Source: Colwellia sp.
Lineage (GTDB): Bacteria; Pseudomonadota; Gammaproteobacteria; Enterobacterales; Alteromonadaceae
NCBI GenBank assembly: GCA_013215295.1
Contig: JABSOZ010000003.1
Span: 434,001-498,000, forward strand
Length of the DNA: 64,000 nucleotides
Direction: 5' to 3'
The position numbers and the translations under genes are program-made. Positions 38,192 to 48,036 of this stretch are shown in pieces (the stretch's first letter is position 1; each line of letters starts with the position of its first letter). A model generated the notes under the pieces. It was not told the origin of the DNA. It saw only the letters and a list, made by a program, of their open reading frames with translations, and made no database searches.

Positions 38192-39277
38192 ATGATTTCA
38201 ACGCTAATTATAGCTGAAGCAGGTGTAAACCATAATGGTAGTGAAGAACTTGCATTTAAGTTAGTTGACGCTGCGATTGATGCCGGCGTAGATATTATTA
38301 AATTTCAAACATTCAAAGCGGATGAGCTTGTTACCTCTGAAGCTAAGCAAGCTGATTACCAAATTAAAAATACCGAAAAAGCACAATCACAATGGTCTAT
38401 GCTAAAAGAATTAGAGCTTAGTTATGACAGCCATATGTCGATAAAGTCATACTGTGACAGTAAAAATATTGAGTACTTATCAACGGCATTTGATTCGTTA
38501 AGCTTAAAATTTCTCACCGAAACCATGTGCTTAACTCGACTCAAAATTCCGTCGGGTGAAATCAACAATGCACCTTTTGTTCTTGAACATGCACTAACAG
38601 GTTGTGAAATAATTTTATCTACGGGGATGTCGACACTTCCCGAGATTGAGTTTGCACTTGCCGTTCTCGCTTATGGATTTACCCATAAAACGGAAGAATT
38701 AGCCCCAAGTCATAATGCCTTTGTTCAGGCATATCACTCGAAGGAGGGACAAGCGCAACTTAAGAAAAAAGTAACTTTATTGCATTGTACAACCGAATAT
38801 CCAGCCCCTTTTAGCCAAGTGAATTTAAAAGCTATGGATCTTATGGCTGACACTTTTGAATTACCCATAGGTTATTCAGACCACACTTCAGGTATATCGG
38901 TTTCGTTAGCTGCAGTAGCACGTGAAGCCTGTGTTATTGAAAAGCACTTTACCTTAGACAGAAATATGCAAGGGCCAGATCACAAAGCTTCAATAGAACC
39001 TGATGAGTTAAAAGCATTGGTTACTGGCATCAGAGAAATAGAAGTCTCTTTAGGTCAAGCAGTCAAAGTCGCTAGTATTTGTGAAGAAAAAAATAAAGCC
39101 ATAGCACGTAAAAGTATCATTGCCAAAAAAGAGATATGTAAAGGCGAAATGTTAACGGAAAAAAACTTGATGATCAAAAGACCAGGAACCGGTATATCTC
39201 CAAATCAATATTATGAAATACTAGGCAGTAAAGCCGTAGATAACTTTAAACCCGAACAGCTTATTCGTATAGATTAG
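38192..39277 (+). CDS. neuB: Nonulosonic acid synthase (NeuB/LegI)
   Basis: 361 residues. NeuB domain with AEAGVNHNGS, IKFQTFKADEL, KIPSGEINNAPF and GYSDHTSG, followed by a C-terminal antifreeze-like SAF domain (about 295-355). It condenses phosphoenolpyruvate with a six-carbon sugar to form sialic, legionaminic or related acid. The ATG at 38192 follows AAGGA; an upstream GTG is less likely. Confidence 0.94.
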   Translation: MISTLIIAEAGVNHNGSEELAFKLVDAAIDAGVDIIKFQTFKADELVTSEAKQADYQIKNTEKAQSQWSMLKELELSYDSHMSIKSYCDSKNIEYLSTAFDSLSLKFLTETMCLTRLKIPSGEINNAPFVLEHALTGCEIILSTGMSTLPEIEFALAVLAYGFTHKTEELAPSHNAFVQAYHSKEGQAQLKKKVTLLHCTTEYPAPFSQVNLKAMDLMADTFELPIGYSDHTSGISVSLAAVAREACVIEKHFTLDRNMQGPDHKASIEPDELKALVTGIREIEVSLGQAVKVASICEEKNKAIARKSIIAKKEICKGEMLTEKNLMIKRPGTGISPNQYYEILGSKAVDNFKPEQLIRID

Positions 39278-39353
39278 GCGTAAAGTGGTTTAATTATTGC
39301 AACGATCAGTTTAACTCTTATATATTAGTATTCTACTACTTGGAAGATAAGTT

Positions 39354-40403
39354 ATGTGTCAAAATTGGGAAAGTATATTAATACAACCATCAGCAACCAT
39401 GGTTGAAACCATTGAAGTTATTGATAAAGGTGCACTTCAGCTTGCTTTAGTTGTAGATACTAACAATAAGCTTTTAGGTATAGTTACTGATGGCGATGTT
39501 AGACGAGCATTGATACGTCATCAAAGTATGGATTGCTCGATCTCTGATGTTATGCACAAAACGCCATTAACCGCAGAGTTTGGAACTTCTCGCAGTAAAT
39601 TATTAAACTTAATGAATAAAAATGCATTGTTAGCGATCCCAATTGTTAAGAAAGGTATTTTAGTTGGTTTAGAAACTTTACAGAAAATTGTAAGACGCTC
39701 GCATCACGATAACCCTGTATTTCTTATGGCAGGAGGTTTTGGTACTCGATTAAAGCCATTAACCGATAATTGTCCTAAGCCATTATTAAAACTCGGTGGC
39801 AAGCCTATTCTAGAAAATATTTTGGAAAATTTTATAGCAGCAGGTTTTCATAATTTTTATATTTCTACTCATTACATGCCTGAAAAAATTCAGGATTATT
39901 TTGGTGATGGCTCTCAGTGGGGAGTCGATATTCAATATATTTATGAAGAACAACCATTGGGCACTGGCGGTGCTCTGGGTTTGTTACCGGATGATATGCC
40001 AGATTTACCTGTTATTATGATGAATGGAGATTTATTGACCAAGGTTGATTTAGAATATTTATTGGCATACCACAATGAAAAAAAGGGTATTGCCACTATG
40101 TGTGTAACTGAATATGAATATCAAGTACCTTATGGCGTTGTACAAACTAACGGTCATGAGTTAGTTAGCATGGTTGAAAAACCAACTAATAAGTTTTTTG
40201 TTAATGCGGGTATTTATGTGATCACTCCCTCTTTAATTAATCGAGTAGCTAAGAACCAAGTAATTGACATGCCTACATTGATCAGTGCTCAAATTGAAAA
40301 AGGTGATAAAGTTTCTGTATTTCCAATACATGAATACTGGCGCGATATAGGTAAATGGAATGATTATAATCAAGCTCAAATAGACGTGGAAAACGACTTT
40401 TGA
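39354..40403 (+). CDS. ptmE: CBS-domain nucleotidyltransferase (PtmE-like)
   Basis: 349 residues: a pair of CBS domains (about 10-115; GIVTDGDVRRAL), then a sugar nucleotidyltransferase domain (MAGGFGTRLKPLTDNCPKPL). This fusion is the hallmark of PtmE, which in Campylobacter makes GDP-glucosamine from glucosamine 1-phosphate for the GDP route to legionaminic acid. It lies in the expected place between neuB and neuA. Confidence 0.85.
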   Translation: MCQNWESILIQPSATMVETIEVIDKGALQLALVVDTNNKLLGIVTDGDVRRALIRHQSMDCSISDVMHKTPLTAEFGTSRSKLLNLMNKNALLAIPIVKKGILVGLETLQKIVRRSHHDNPVFLMAGGFGTRLKPLTDNCPKPLLKLGGKPILENILENFIAAGFHNFYISTHYMPEKIQDYFGDGSQWGVDIQYIYEEQPLGTGGALGLLPDDMPDLPVIMMNGDLLTKVDLEYLLAYHNEKKGIATMCVTEYEYQVPYGVVQTNGHELVSMVEKPTNKFFVNAGIYVITPSLINRVAKNQVIDMPTLISAQIEKGDKVSVFPIHEYWRDIGKWNDYNQAQIDVENDF

Positions 40404-41107
40404 TGAGAGGAAATAATAAAGTCCTCGCTTTTATTGGCGCAAGAAGTGGTTCTAAAGGGCTTAAAGATAAAAACATAAAGCAACTTAATGGTAAACCATT
40501 GATGGCTTGGACTATAGAAGCTGCTCTTGCAAGCGATTTTATTGACTCAGTGGTTGTATCAACTGATTCTGAAGAATATGCTGAAATAGCTAGCCGTTTT
40601 GGTGCGCAGGTGGTTTTACGTCCTGAGGAATTAGCAGGGGATGACGCATCTTTAATGGCCGCACTACAGCATGGATATCAACAAGTTCAAGAAAAACTTG
40701 GTGACTTTGAGACGCTGATTAATTTACAGCCGACTTCACCACTTCGCACATCTGAGCATATTGATGAAGCATTGACACTTTATTCTCAATATAAGGTGGA
40801 AAATAATGTAAGAGTTTTTTCTTGTCTTTCGGTACCTGCAAAATATGCGTGGATTATGAATTGCGACCAACAGGGGTATGCGCAATTTGTTGACAAAGAA
40901 GAGCAGAAAAAAACCGTTCATGCACGTCAAAATAATAAAGGTATCATGCTACCTAATGGGGCTATTTTTATCTTACCTGCGAGGGACTTAACACAATTTT
41001 ATAATGGTAAATGTATACCTTATATAATGAATGAACCAGACTCGATAGATATTGATACCTTAGATGATTTTGAAAAAGCAGCTAAAATTATGCTTGAAGT
41101 AAACTAA
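40403..41107 (+). CDS. neuA: CMP-nonulosonic acid cytidylyltransferase (NeuA/LegF)
   Basis: About 234 residues. N-terminal AFIGARSGSKGLKDKNIKQL is the CTP-binding motif of the NeuA/LegF/PseF group; NLQPTSPLRTSEHIDEAL is also conserved. It activates the nonulosonic acid as its CMP form, the donor for transfer to flagellin. The ATG at 40403 overlaps the ptmE stop (TGATG). The exact sugar isomer is not certain. Confidence 0.92.
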   Translation: MRGNNKVLAFIGARSGSKGLKDKNIKQLNGKPLMAWTIEAALASDFIDSVVVSTDSEEYAEIASRFGAQVVLRPEELAGDDASLMAALQHGYQQVQEKLGDFETLINLQPTSPLRTSEHIDEALTLYSQYKVENNVRVFSCLSVPAKYAWIMNCDQQGYAQFVDKEEQKKTVHARQNNKGIMLPNGAIFILPARDLTQFYNGKCIPYIMNEPDSIDIDTLDDFEKAAKIMLEVN

Positions 41108-41265
41108 GCACTATTTCTTTACCCTATATCAGAGGGGAAGTAAGCTTATATTAATTGAAAAAATCCTCATGTTATTTGAAAAATAGGTACCCAGACAAAA
41201 AATTCACACACTCTAAATAGTTATAAAAGTACTTTCGCAAAATATCTAATTATTCTCTAAGTTAA

Positions 41266-43758
41266 TTAAAATTTATTTAAGTATGCTAGTGCTATATGAT
41301 TATTTGGTTCATGTGCTAAAACATGTTCAAAAGCTATCTTGGCAGAATCATCTGCATTTATCCCATCATAGAGGTTTCCTAAAGATATCCATGCTTGAAT
41401 ATCTTCAGCGTTTTCAGCTAAATAGTCGGTATAACAATTAATCGATTGTTCAATTTTCCCTAATAACTTTAATATTTTTGCATACTGGGAAGTGTAAATA
41501 CTAGCTAGGTCTGATAAGCGTTTAAAAGCCCACTCGGCTCTATCGTATTCTTTAAGCTTAAGCGAGAGAGATGCTATTTGTTGTAGCTCATCTTCTTTTA
41601 TTTTATCTTGATCTAATAGTTCAAAATATTGCATTGCTTTAACTTCTTGTCCTTTGATGACAAAGTAATATGCGTGTGCAAGGATGCATAACTCTTCAGC
41701 TAGTTTTTTCTTCTCTTCAATGTCTGGGTAGGTAGACAGACTATTTGCGAGGACATTTAAACCATCCATGTTATTTTGATGAAATAATACAATTATCTTT
41801 CTTCTTACACCTGCTAAAGATGCTTCTTTTTTAGTCCTTGCTAGGTGTGGCGAGTCGTCATCGTTAAGCACTTTTTCAAATTTTGTAGCATGTTCATCAA
41901 ATTTAGCCGTCAATTCGTCATTAAGTTGTACTGATTGGTGGCGACTGTTCTTCAACCAATATTGAGCGCGACCAAAGTGTTTATCTTTTTGCCATTGCTT
42001 AAAGATCATATCAAAATTTGGTGACTCTTTTTCTTCTTCTATCCTACTCTTAATGCGTTCTATACAACCTTGAAGAAGTTTTACTAAGGTATTACTTGAA
42101 TCAATATATGCTTGATAGTATAAACGTCCCGTTTCTTGTATTTTATCATCAGACCAATCATCATGAGAAGTTTGAGCAGATTTTATAAAATTATTTAAAC
42201 CAAAGTTTTTAACAAAAGCTTCGGTTTTTTTATAACTTGTTGTCAGTTTTTTCTCAATTTTATCCATTCGTAATTTGTATTTGAAGTTTTCACTCTCTTT
42301 ACCCTTTACTGAAAATAGCTTTATGTTGCACTGCAACGCTTCTTCGGCAAGAATTTTTATTTTTTGAATATTTTTCAATACTTTGATAACTTTATTTAAT
42401 ATCAAATTGTTATCTTTTCGGATGGCGGATTGCCTAATTTCAGGCAAAGCGGCATGTATCTTTTGCCAGATATCATCTTCTTTTTCGTCAAATGACAACT
42501 GGGATGTTGGAATGTGCTCAATATGTTCGGTTCGTGCTGCATTTTTTGACAAATTGTAAATGCAAACGCCTTTATCTTTCACATTTTTTGCTTGCCCAGA
42601 TAATGATAATACAGCATTGTCAAATGAAATTGATGTTTCTGCTTTATCGCCTGCATACGTTTCAACCCAAACCCCAGGTTGACCTAAAATAGGCCCAACT
42701 TTTGCTTCGTTACTGCCTGAAGCATGACTCACTCCTGTTTGTGAATAACACAAATCGACACCGGAGAGGAGAATGTTGCTGAAGCCCATTTCTATCGCAG
42801 CTTTCAACGCGGTATTAGTCACGGTAGGGCCGGTCATAATACTGCTATTTTTATCAGCTTCATCTTCCCATGGAAATCTCTTACCAATGCAAATACTTCT
42901 CCCATGCCATTGTGATAATAAGTCTGGAGTGACACAGTTTGCGTGTAAAAACAGAACCTGAGGAGGTAATTGCAATAATTCTTTACTCACATCAAAGCTA
43001 ACATTGTAGGGATCAACGGAAACGATAATATGGGGTATCAATTCATGTTTAAGCAGTAACTTTGCAATTCGAGAAACAGCGATAATCACAATGTTTTTTT
43101 GGTTATCTTTTAGCCACTGAATATCGTCATCGAGTGATGGGCCACCACCTAATATGACACAGGTTTTTCCAGAGAATAAATCATCAAGTAAAGCAGATGA
43201 ATACCGATTTTCAGATATATTCATTAATTGGCGTGTCATAAAAGGGTATACGCCAACGATAGCGCGAGTGAAGAAGGATAATATTTCTAATGCACGAATA
43301 ATATCTTGGTTTGTTGAATGGTATTCAACCCAATAAGCGTTTACCACAGCAAGCGATTTAATATAACGAATACTGTCTTTGTATATATATAAACTTATTT
43401 CAAATGCTTCAGCGTCTTCTTTCCATTTATCTGGTGTGGTAAAAGCAAATATATCTTTGTCGTAATCAGTAGGAATAACTTGTTTTATCTGCTCAATAAC
43501 ATGAGGAAGTTCGATAAAAAGGAAACGAGAATTTTTGGCCGTGTCTTGTTCGAATATAAACTTCGTTAATAAGCCAGAGTCAGTACCAAAAATAAGGTAC
43601 AGGCTATCTTCTTTTTCAAATTGTTTGGCGAAGTGGCGTTTATAAACACTACTAGAGCTTTCTTTATTAAAAACATGGCGATTAATCGAATATAGGTATT
43701 TTTCACCGTAAGGATTAGTTTTAAAGACTTCATTTTTTTCGTTTGATAACTTCGTCAT
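41266..43758 (-). CDS. maf: Maf-type flagellin glycosyltransferase with TPR tail
   Basis: 830 residues. The middle contains the Maf/DUF115 (MptE-like) core CVILGGGPSLDDDIQWL and IIVSVDPYN; the last 170 residues look like TPR repeats. Maf proteins transfer nonulosonic acids onto Ser/Thr of flagellin and are required for motility where they occur. It faces the leg/neu operon, whose product is its likely donor. An 830-residue form with a TPR tail is long for this family. Confidence 0.88.
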   Translation of the reverse strand: MTKLSNEKNEVFKTNPYGEKYLYSINRHVFNKESSSSVYKRHFAKQFEKEDSLYLIFGTDSGLLTKFIFEQDTAKNSRFLFIELPHVIEQIKQVIPTDYDKDIFAFTTPDKWKEDAEAFEISLYIYKDSIRYIKSLAVVNAYWVEYHSTNQDIIRALEILSFFTRAIVGVYPFMTRQLMNISENRYSSALLDDLFSGKTCVILGGGPSLDDDIQWLKDNQKNIVIIAVSRIAKLLLKHELIPHIIVSVDPYNVSFDVSKELLQLPPQVLFLHANCVTPDLLSQWHGRSICIGKRFPWEDEADKNSSIMTGPTVTNTALKAAIEMGFSNILLSGVDLCYSQTGVSHASGSNEAKVGPILGQPGVWVETYAGDKAETSISFDNAVLSLSGQAKNVKDKGVCIYNLSKNAARTEHIEHIPTSQLSFDEKEDDIWQKIHAALPEIRQSAIRKDNNLILNKVIKVLKNIQKIKILAEEALQCNIKLFSVKGKESENFKYKLRMDKIEKKLTTSYKKTEAFVKNFGLNNFIKSAQTSHDDWSDDKIQETGRLYYQAYIDSSNTLVKLLQGCIERIKSRIEEEKESPNFDMIFKQWQKDKHFGRAQYWLKNSRHQSVQLNDELTAKFDEHATKFEKVLNDDDSPHLARTKKEASLAGVRRKIIVLFHQNNMDGLNVLANSLSTYPDIEEKKKLAEELCILAHAYYFVIKGQEVKAMQYFELLDQDKIKEDELQQIASLSLKLKEYDRAEWAFKRLSDLASIYTSQYAKILKLLGKIEQSINCYTDYLAENAEDIQAWISLGNLYDGINADDSAKIAFEHVLAHEPNNHIALAYLNKF

Positions 43759-44206
43759 TATTTTTCCGTTACAAATGTTTTTGTTATTATTTATTGAATA
43801 AAGAACCTTGTTCGTAACAAGTTAATTATGAGGTAATTAGTCAAAATGTTAACGTTTTACTACTTCTAACTTTAGAGCAAGAATAATACCGAAAATAAGC
43901 ACATTATTTATTATTTTAAATAACTCACTGTTGGCATAGTATTAGCTTAATATTTACCTGTTATCTATCTTGCGCTACAAGTCTGTTTCGATAACTCTAC
44001 AATTTGATGGGAGTCTTTACAGAAATATCTAGCTAATCATGTGAAATATATTAACATCAATGAAAGGTTTTTCCATGTTGCTATTGAAAAAAAGTATTTG
44101 ACATCAATGATTAAAAATAAAAAATCAATGATAAATTACATCTTTCTATATTAGTAAAAGTAATGATGAGTCTCTTAATAGCATGAGCTTTATTTAAAAA
44201 GGAAAT
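43759..44206. other. Divergent intergenic region between maf and the glycosyltransferase gene
   Basis: About 450 bases, very AT-rich, no convincing gene. It must hold promoters for both directions. Visible items are a small palindrome CTTGTT-cgt-AACAAG at 43807-43821 and a possible sigma-54 element at 43932. Confidence 0.7.
43932..43947 (+). promoter_or_regulatory. Possible sigma-54 promoter for the sugar cassette
   Basis: TGGCATA-N4-TAGCT has GG and GC at the right distance. The -12 half is imperfect and it lies about 260 bases before the next start, so a long leader would be needed. Confidence 0.4.
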
Positions 44207-45778
44207 ATGGGGTCTAGTATGCAAACGAAATTAAAAGTAAGTGAATTACTTGAGCAAGTAAAAGAATTTGATCAGGCGGGAAGTTTTCTTCAACTGTTAG
44301 ATGCAGTAAATATATTACTGTTAAAAGATCCAAATAATAGCGAATATGTACTATACAAATTAAAAGCACTGGACGGGCTTGGGAAAGTTAATTCTGATAT
44401 GAAATTATTAGAACATTATGTCAACATTCGCAGCACTGATTCCACAGGTTTTATACTTTTATATCAAGCATGTTTAGAGAATAAAGATACTGCGGGTGCG
44501 CTTATCGCATTAGCATATGCGTTAAGTGTTAATCCTGACGATGAACAGTGTATGGTTTTACTTTTAGACCTACTTAATAAAGTTGATCCGAAGTATAAAC
44601 GCGTAAAAATAAATATTTTGACGGTTGTGCGAATTGGTCATTTATCGAGTGAAATTGAACCTTTAATGAGAAAAGTCAAAGGTCAAGATGAGCAAGATTG
44701 CTTATACCTTTTTGTTAGTAATACGCCGACATCTTGTAATTCTTACCTGCTTTCATTGTTGAAAAATATCTCTCATATAGTAGTCTCGCCTTTTTGGTAT
44801 CAGTTTTATGTGTCGCGTCCGACATTACTTGATGACTTTTTCTTTGCTGATTTTCCTTATGATGTTAATGGTTCTTTAAGAGGAAAAAGTAACACAGATA
44901 TAAACACTCAAGGATTCAGAAACTTAGTTAATATTTATGAAAATTACCCGAAGTGCACTGAAATACCTCCTAGCGATGAAAATAAAGCTTGGCAAATTCT
45001 TTCCGCATTAGGAATAAAAAAACTTGATAAAATTGTATGTTTTCATGTAAGGGACAGCGCCTATTTATCAAGCGTTAATTCAAGTCTTAATTTTTCCTAC
45101 CATGATTTTAGAGATGCTAAAATTGAGAGTTATAAAAAAGCTATTGAACATCTTATTTCTCAAGGATATAAAGTTGTCCGCATTGGCGTAAACTCCAATC
45201 AAAAGCTTGAAATCAATGATCCTAATTATTTCGACTTTTGTTTGCAAAGGGACAAAGTTCATGGTGATTTAATAGAAGTTTTCATTCTCAACGTTTGTCA
45301 ATTTTTTATTGCTAATTTTGGTGGACCTTATGGTATGGCTGCTATGTTAGACACACCGACCTTAGTGGTTAATGGTGTTCCAATTCAGCAACCTTATATG
45401 AAATACGGTCGTTTTATTCCAAAACGATTGTTTAAAGGCGATAGTGAAGTTAATTTACTTGACGTTTGTGCGGGTAAACCATTATCCGAAAATAATAAGA
45501 CTCCTATTTATTTAAGTTTTAACAGTACTGAATTTGAAAAGTATGGATATCGTTATGTCGATAATACAGATGACGAAATTTATCAAGCCGTTGCTGAGTT
45601 TGAAAAATTGGTTGAAAATCGTATTCTAAATATGACATTGACAGAAAAACAAATGGCATATTTTAATGCTTTACCGGATGCTTTTTGCCATAAAAACAAA
45701 TGTGTAATCACAGACAGTTTTTTGACGGCGCATGAACATACATTTAAATTGGCGACTAGATTGGTTGAGCAAATATAA
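44207..45778 (+). CDS. TIGR04372-type glycosyltransferase with TPR-like N-terminus
   Basis: 523 residues. About 150 helical, TPR-like N-terminal residues precede a region resembling the TIGR04372 glycosyltransferase group (CFHVRDSAYLSS, GYKVVRIGVNSNQ, FFIANFGGPYGMAAMLDTPT). Such proteins occur in polysaccharide and protein glycosylation loci. No membrane segment is seen, so it would act in the cytoplasm. The likely role is to attach the sugar made by the following genes. An AAGGA site supports the first ATG. Confidence 0.75.
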   Translation: MGSSMQTKLKVSELLEQVKEFDQAGSFLQLLDAVNILLLKDPNNSEYVLYKLKALDGLGKVNSDMKLLEHYVNIRSTDSTGFILLYQACLENKDTAGALIALAYALSVNPDDEQCMVLLLDLLNKVDPKYKRVKINILTVVRIGHLSSEIEPLMRKVKGQDEQDCLYLFVSNTPTSCNSYLLSLLKNISHIVVSPFWYQFYVSRPTLLDDFFFADFPYDVNGSLRGKSNTDINTQGFRNLVNIYENYPKCTEIPPSDENKAWQILSALGIKKLDKIVCFHVRDSAYLSSVNSSLNFSYHDFRDAKIESYKKAIEHLISQGYKVVRIGVNSNQKLEINDPNYFDFCLQRDKVHGDLIEVFILNVCQFFIANFGGPYGMAAMLDTPTLVVNGVPIQQPYMKYGRFIPKRLFKGDSEVNLLDVCAGKPLSENNKTPIYLSFNSTEFEKYGYRYVDNTDDEIYQAVAEFEKLVENRILNMTLTEKQMAYFNALPDAFCHKNKCVITDSFLTAHEHTFKLATRLVEQI

Positions 45779-45817
45779 GAGAAGTCGTTTTATCAAAAAA
45801 TGATTAAAGAGGTAAAA

Positions 45818-46918
45818 ATGAAAGTAGGCTATTCCTATCTAGCAAAACAATTTGCAGATCCTGACGCTATTTTGGCTGATATTAAAGCGCTGGTTATATC
45901 GGGTGACTTTACTTTAGGCAAAGCTACGGTTGAGTTTGAAGATAAATTCGCAAAATTAATTGGCTGTAATTATGCTATAGGCGTAAATTCTGGTACTGAT
46001 GCATTATTTCTTTCCTTAAAAGCTTTAGGTATTGGCGTAGGTGATGAAGTTATAACAACAGCCAATACTTTTGTTGCTACTGTTGGGGCAATTGAAACAT
46101 CGGGTGCTCGTACAGTCTTTGTCGATTGTAATGATAAATATGTGATGGATACCTCGCAACTTGAATCAGCAATCACTGACAAAACAAAAGCTATTATGCC
46201 TGTTCATTATGCAGGCCAGCCAGTTAACATGAAAGAAGTGATGGCGGTTGCAAAAAAATATGACTTAGAGGTTATAGAGGATGCATGCTGTGCAATTGGC
46301 GCTTCTTTTGATAACCAAAATTGTGGCACTATCGGAACTACAGCGGCATTTAGTCTTCATCCCTTGAAAAATTTAAATGTTTGGGGAGACGGTGGTGTGA
46401 TCACCACTAACTCGAAAGAGATTAAAGACAAATTACATTTGCTGAGAAACCATGGCATGGTCGACAGAGACCATTATGCTGAGTATGCATATAATAGTCG
46501 TCTTGATAGTTTACAAGCAATTGTCGGTAATCATTTGATATCTGATGTTGAGTGGATAACTCAGCAGCGTATAAAGCATGCACAAACATTAGATCTTGCA
46601 TTTAAGGGGTTAAGTCAGGTAATTACAATTCCTCCTAAGGCTGTGAATGAAAAATGCGTATATCACATGTATATGCTCTTGGTTGAAAACCGCGATGCAC
46701 TAAATGAATACCTTAAATCTAAGGGAATAAGTTCGAAAATACATTACCCTATTCCACTTCATTTACAACAAGCCAGTCAGCACTTAGGTTATAAGTTAGG
46801 AGATTTTCCCGTAGCTGAATCTCAGGCTAAAAATATAATAACTTTACCTATTCATCAACATTTAACTGCTGATGAAATTGATTATATGATTAAAACTGTT
46901 AACGAATTTTACTTATAG
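45818..46918 (+). CDS. DegT/DnrJ/EryC1-type sugar aminotransferase 1
   Basis: 366 residues, PLP-dependent. Schiff-base lysine Lys184 in SLHPLKNLNVWGDGG; also GVNSGTDALFLSLKALG and the Asp of EDACCAIGA. It converts a keto sugar nucleotide to an amino sugar. The N-terminus (GYSYLAKQFADPD) is unlike LegC, so it is probably not the missing legionaminic aminotransferase. The start at 45818 follows AAAGAGG. A paralogue begins four bases after its stop. Confidence 0.9.
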   Translation: MKVGYSYLAKQFADPDAILADIKALVISGDFTLGKATVEFEDKFAKLIGCNYAIGVNSGTDALFLSLKALGIGVGDEVITTANTFVATVGAIETSGARTVFVDCNDKYVMDTSQLESAITDKTKAIMPVHYAGQPVNMKEVMAVAKKYDLEVIEDACCAIGASFDNQNCGTIGTTAAFSLHPLKNLNVWGDGGVITTNSKEIKDKLHLLRNHGMVDRDHYAEYAYNSRLDSLQAIVGNHLISDVEWITQQRIKHAQTLDLAFKGLSQVITIPPKAVNEKCVYHMYMLLVENRDALNEYLKSKGISSKIHYPIPLHLQQASQHLGYKLGDFPVAESQAKNIITLPIHQHLTADEIDYMIKTVNEFYL

Positions 46919-46922
46919 GTGC

Positions 46923-48032
46923 ATGATGAAAGTTCCATACGTAGATATTGCTGAACAATTTTTTGAGATAGAAGACCAGGTGATGTTAGCTATTCAAAAA
47001 GTTTTATCTTCAGGCAAATATATTCTGAGTGAACAGGTTTCACTTTTTGAAAAAAACTTTCGAGAGTTTTGTCAATGCAAGTATTCTTTTGGCGTTGCCA
47101 ATGGCACAGACGCTTTAATCATTGCGATGAAAGCTTTAGGGATTCAAGAGGGAGATGAAGTTATAACGCCTGCAAACTCATGGGTTTCTTCAACATCTTC
47201 TATAGCAATCTGTGGTGCTACTCCTGTTTTTGCTGATATAGGTAGTGATTTGCAAATTTCAGTGCAGGACATTGAAAAAAAGATAACGTCAAAAACTAAA
47301 GCTATTATGCCTGTTCACCTTGCTGGTAAAATGGCAAATATGAAAGCCATAATGGCTCTTGCAGCAAAGCATCATTTGTTTGTCATTGAAGATGCAGCAC
47401 AAGCTGTAGGTGCTAGTTATGAAGGACAGGCAGCGGGTACTATCGGGGATATTGGTTGTTTTAGTCTACATCCGCTTAAAAACTTGAATGCTGCTGGCGA
47501 TGCAGGTGTTATCACTACCAATAATAAAGCTTTAGCACAGAAAATAGCTTTATTACGCCAGCATGGTTTAGCGTCGCGAAATGATATTCAGCAATGGGGA
47601 TATAATTCTCGTTTAGATGAAATTCAAGCCGCTATTTTAAATTGTAAGTTTGTAGGTTTACCTGCGGTATTAGAAAAGCGTCATGCTAATGCTGAACTTT
47701 ATCGTTCGTTGTTATGTTCTGAAGTTGTTCTGCCAGATAAGTCAATTGTTGGGCATGATGCTAACCACCTTTTTGTTATCCAGTGTAAATATAGAGATGA
47801 ATTAAAGGAATACTTAAAGACATATGATATTTCTAGTGCCATACATTACGAAGTCCCTATTCATTTGCAGCCTGCGGCGCACTATTTAGGTTACAAGTCT
47901 GGAGATTTGCCAGAAACAGAGTTGAGCGCATTGCGTATTTTGTCGTTACCAATACATCAACACTTAACAAAAGCGCAAATTTTATTTGTGGCTGAAAAAG
48001 TTAATGAATTCTTTAAAATGAAAGGTCTGTGA
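46923..48032 (+). CDS. DegT/DnrJ/EryC1-type sugar aminotransferase 2
   Basis: 369 residues, a paralogue of the upstream gene. Lys186 in SLHPLKNLNAAGDAG is the PLP lysine; GVANGTDALIIAMKALG and EDAAQAVGASY match the family. Differences near the active site (AAGDAG versus VWGDGG) suggest a different substrate or step. Two aminotransferases in a row hint at a diamino sugar. Confidence 0.9.
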   Translation: MMKVPYVDIAEQFFEIEDQVMLAIQKVLSSGKYILSEQVSLFEKNFREFCQCKYSFGVANGTDALIIAMKALGIQEGDEVITPANSWVSSTSSIAICGATPVFADIGSDLQISVQDIEKKITSKTKAIMPVHLAGKMANMKAIMALAAKHHLFVIEDAAQAVGASYEGQAAGTIGDIGCFSLHPLKNLNAAGDAGVITTNNKALAQKIALLRQHGLASRNDIQQWGYNSRLDEIQAAILNCKFVGLPAVLEKRHANAELYRSLLCSEVVLPDKSIVGHDANHLFVIQCKYRDELKEYLKTYDISSAIHYEVPIHLQPAAHYLGYKSGDLPETELSALRILSLPIHQHLTKAQILFVAEKVNEFFKMKGL

Positions 48033-48036
48033 TTCT

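Noticed and set aside
38990-39060. TGGCA-like sequences inside coding regions as sigma-54 promoters
   Set aside because: Several such strings occur within genes (for example in neuB and flgK), but they lack a properly spaced -12 element or a downstream gene start.
45818-48032. One of the two aminotransferases as LegC
   Set aside because: Both belong to the DegT family, but their N-termini differ from LegC and they lie beyond maf in a separate transcription unit. Not excluded biochemically.
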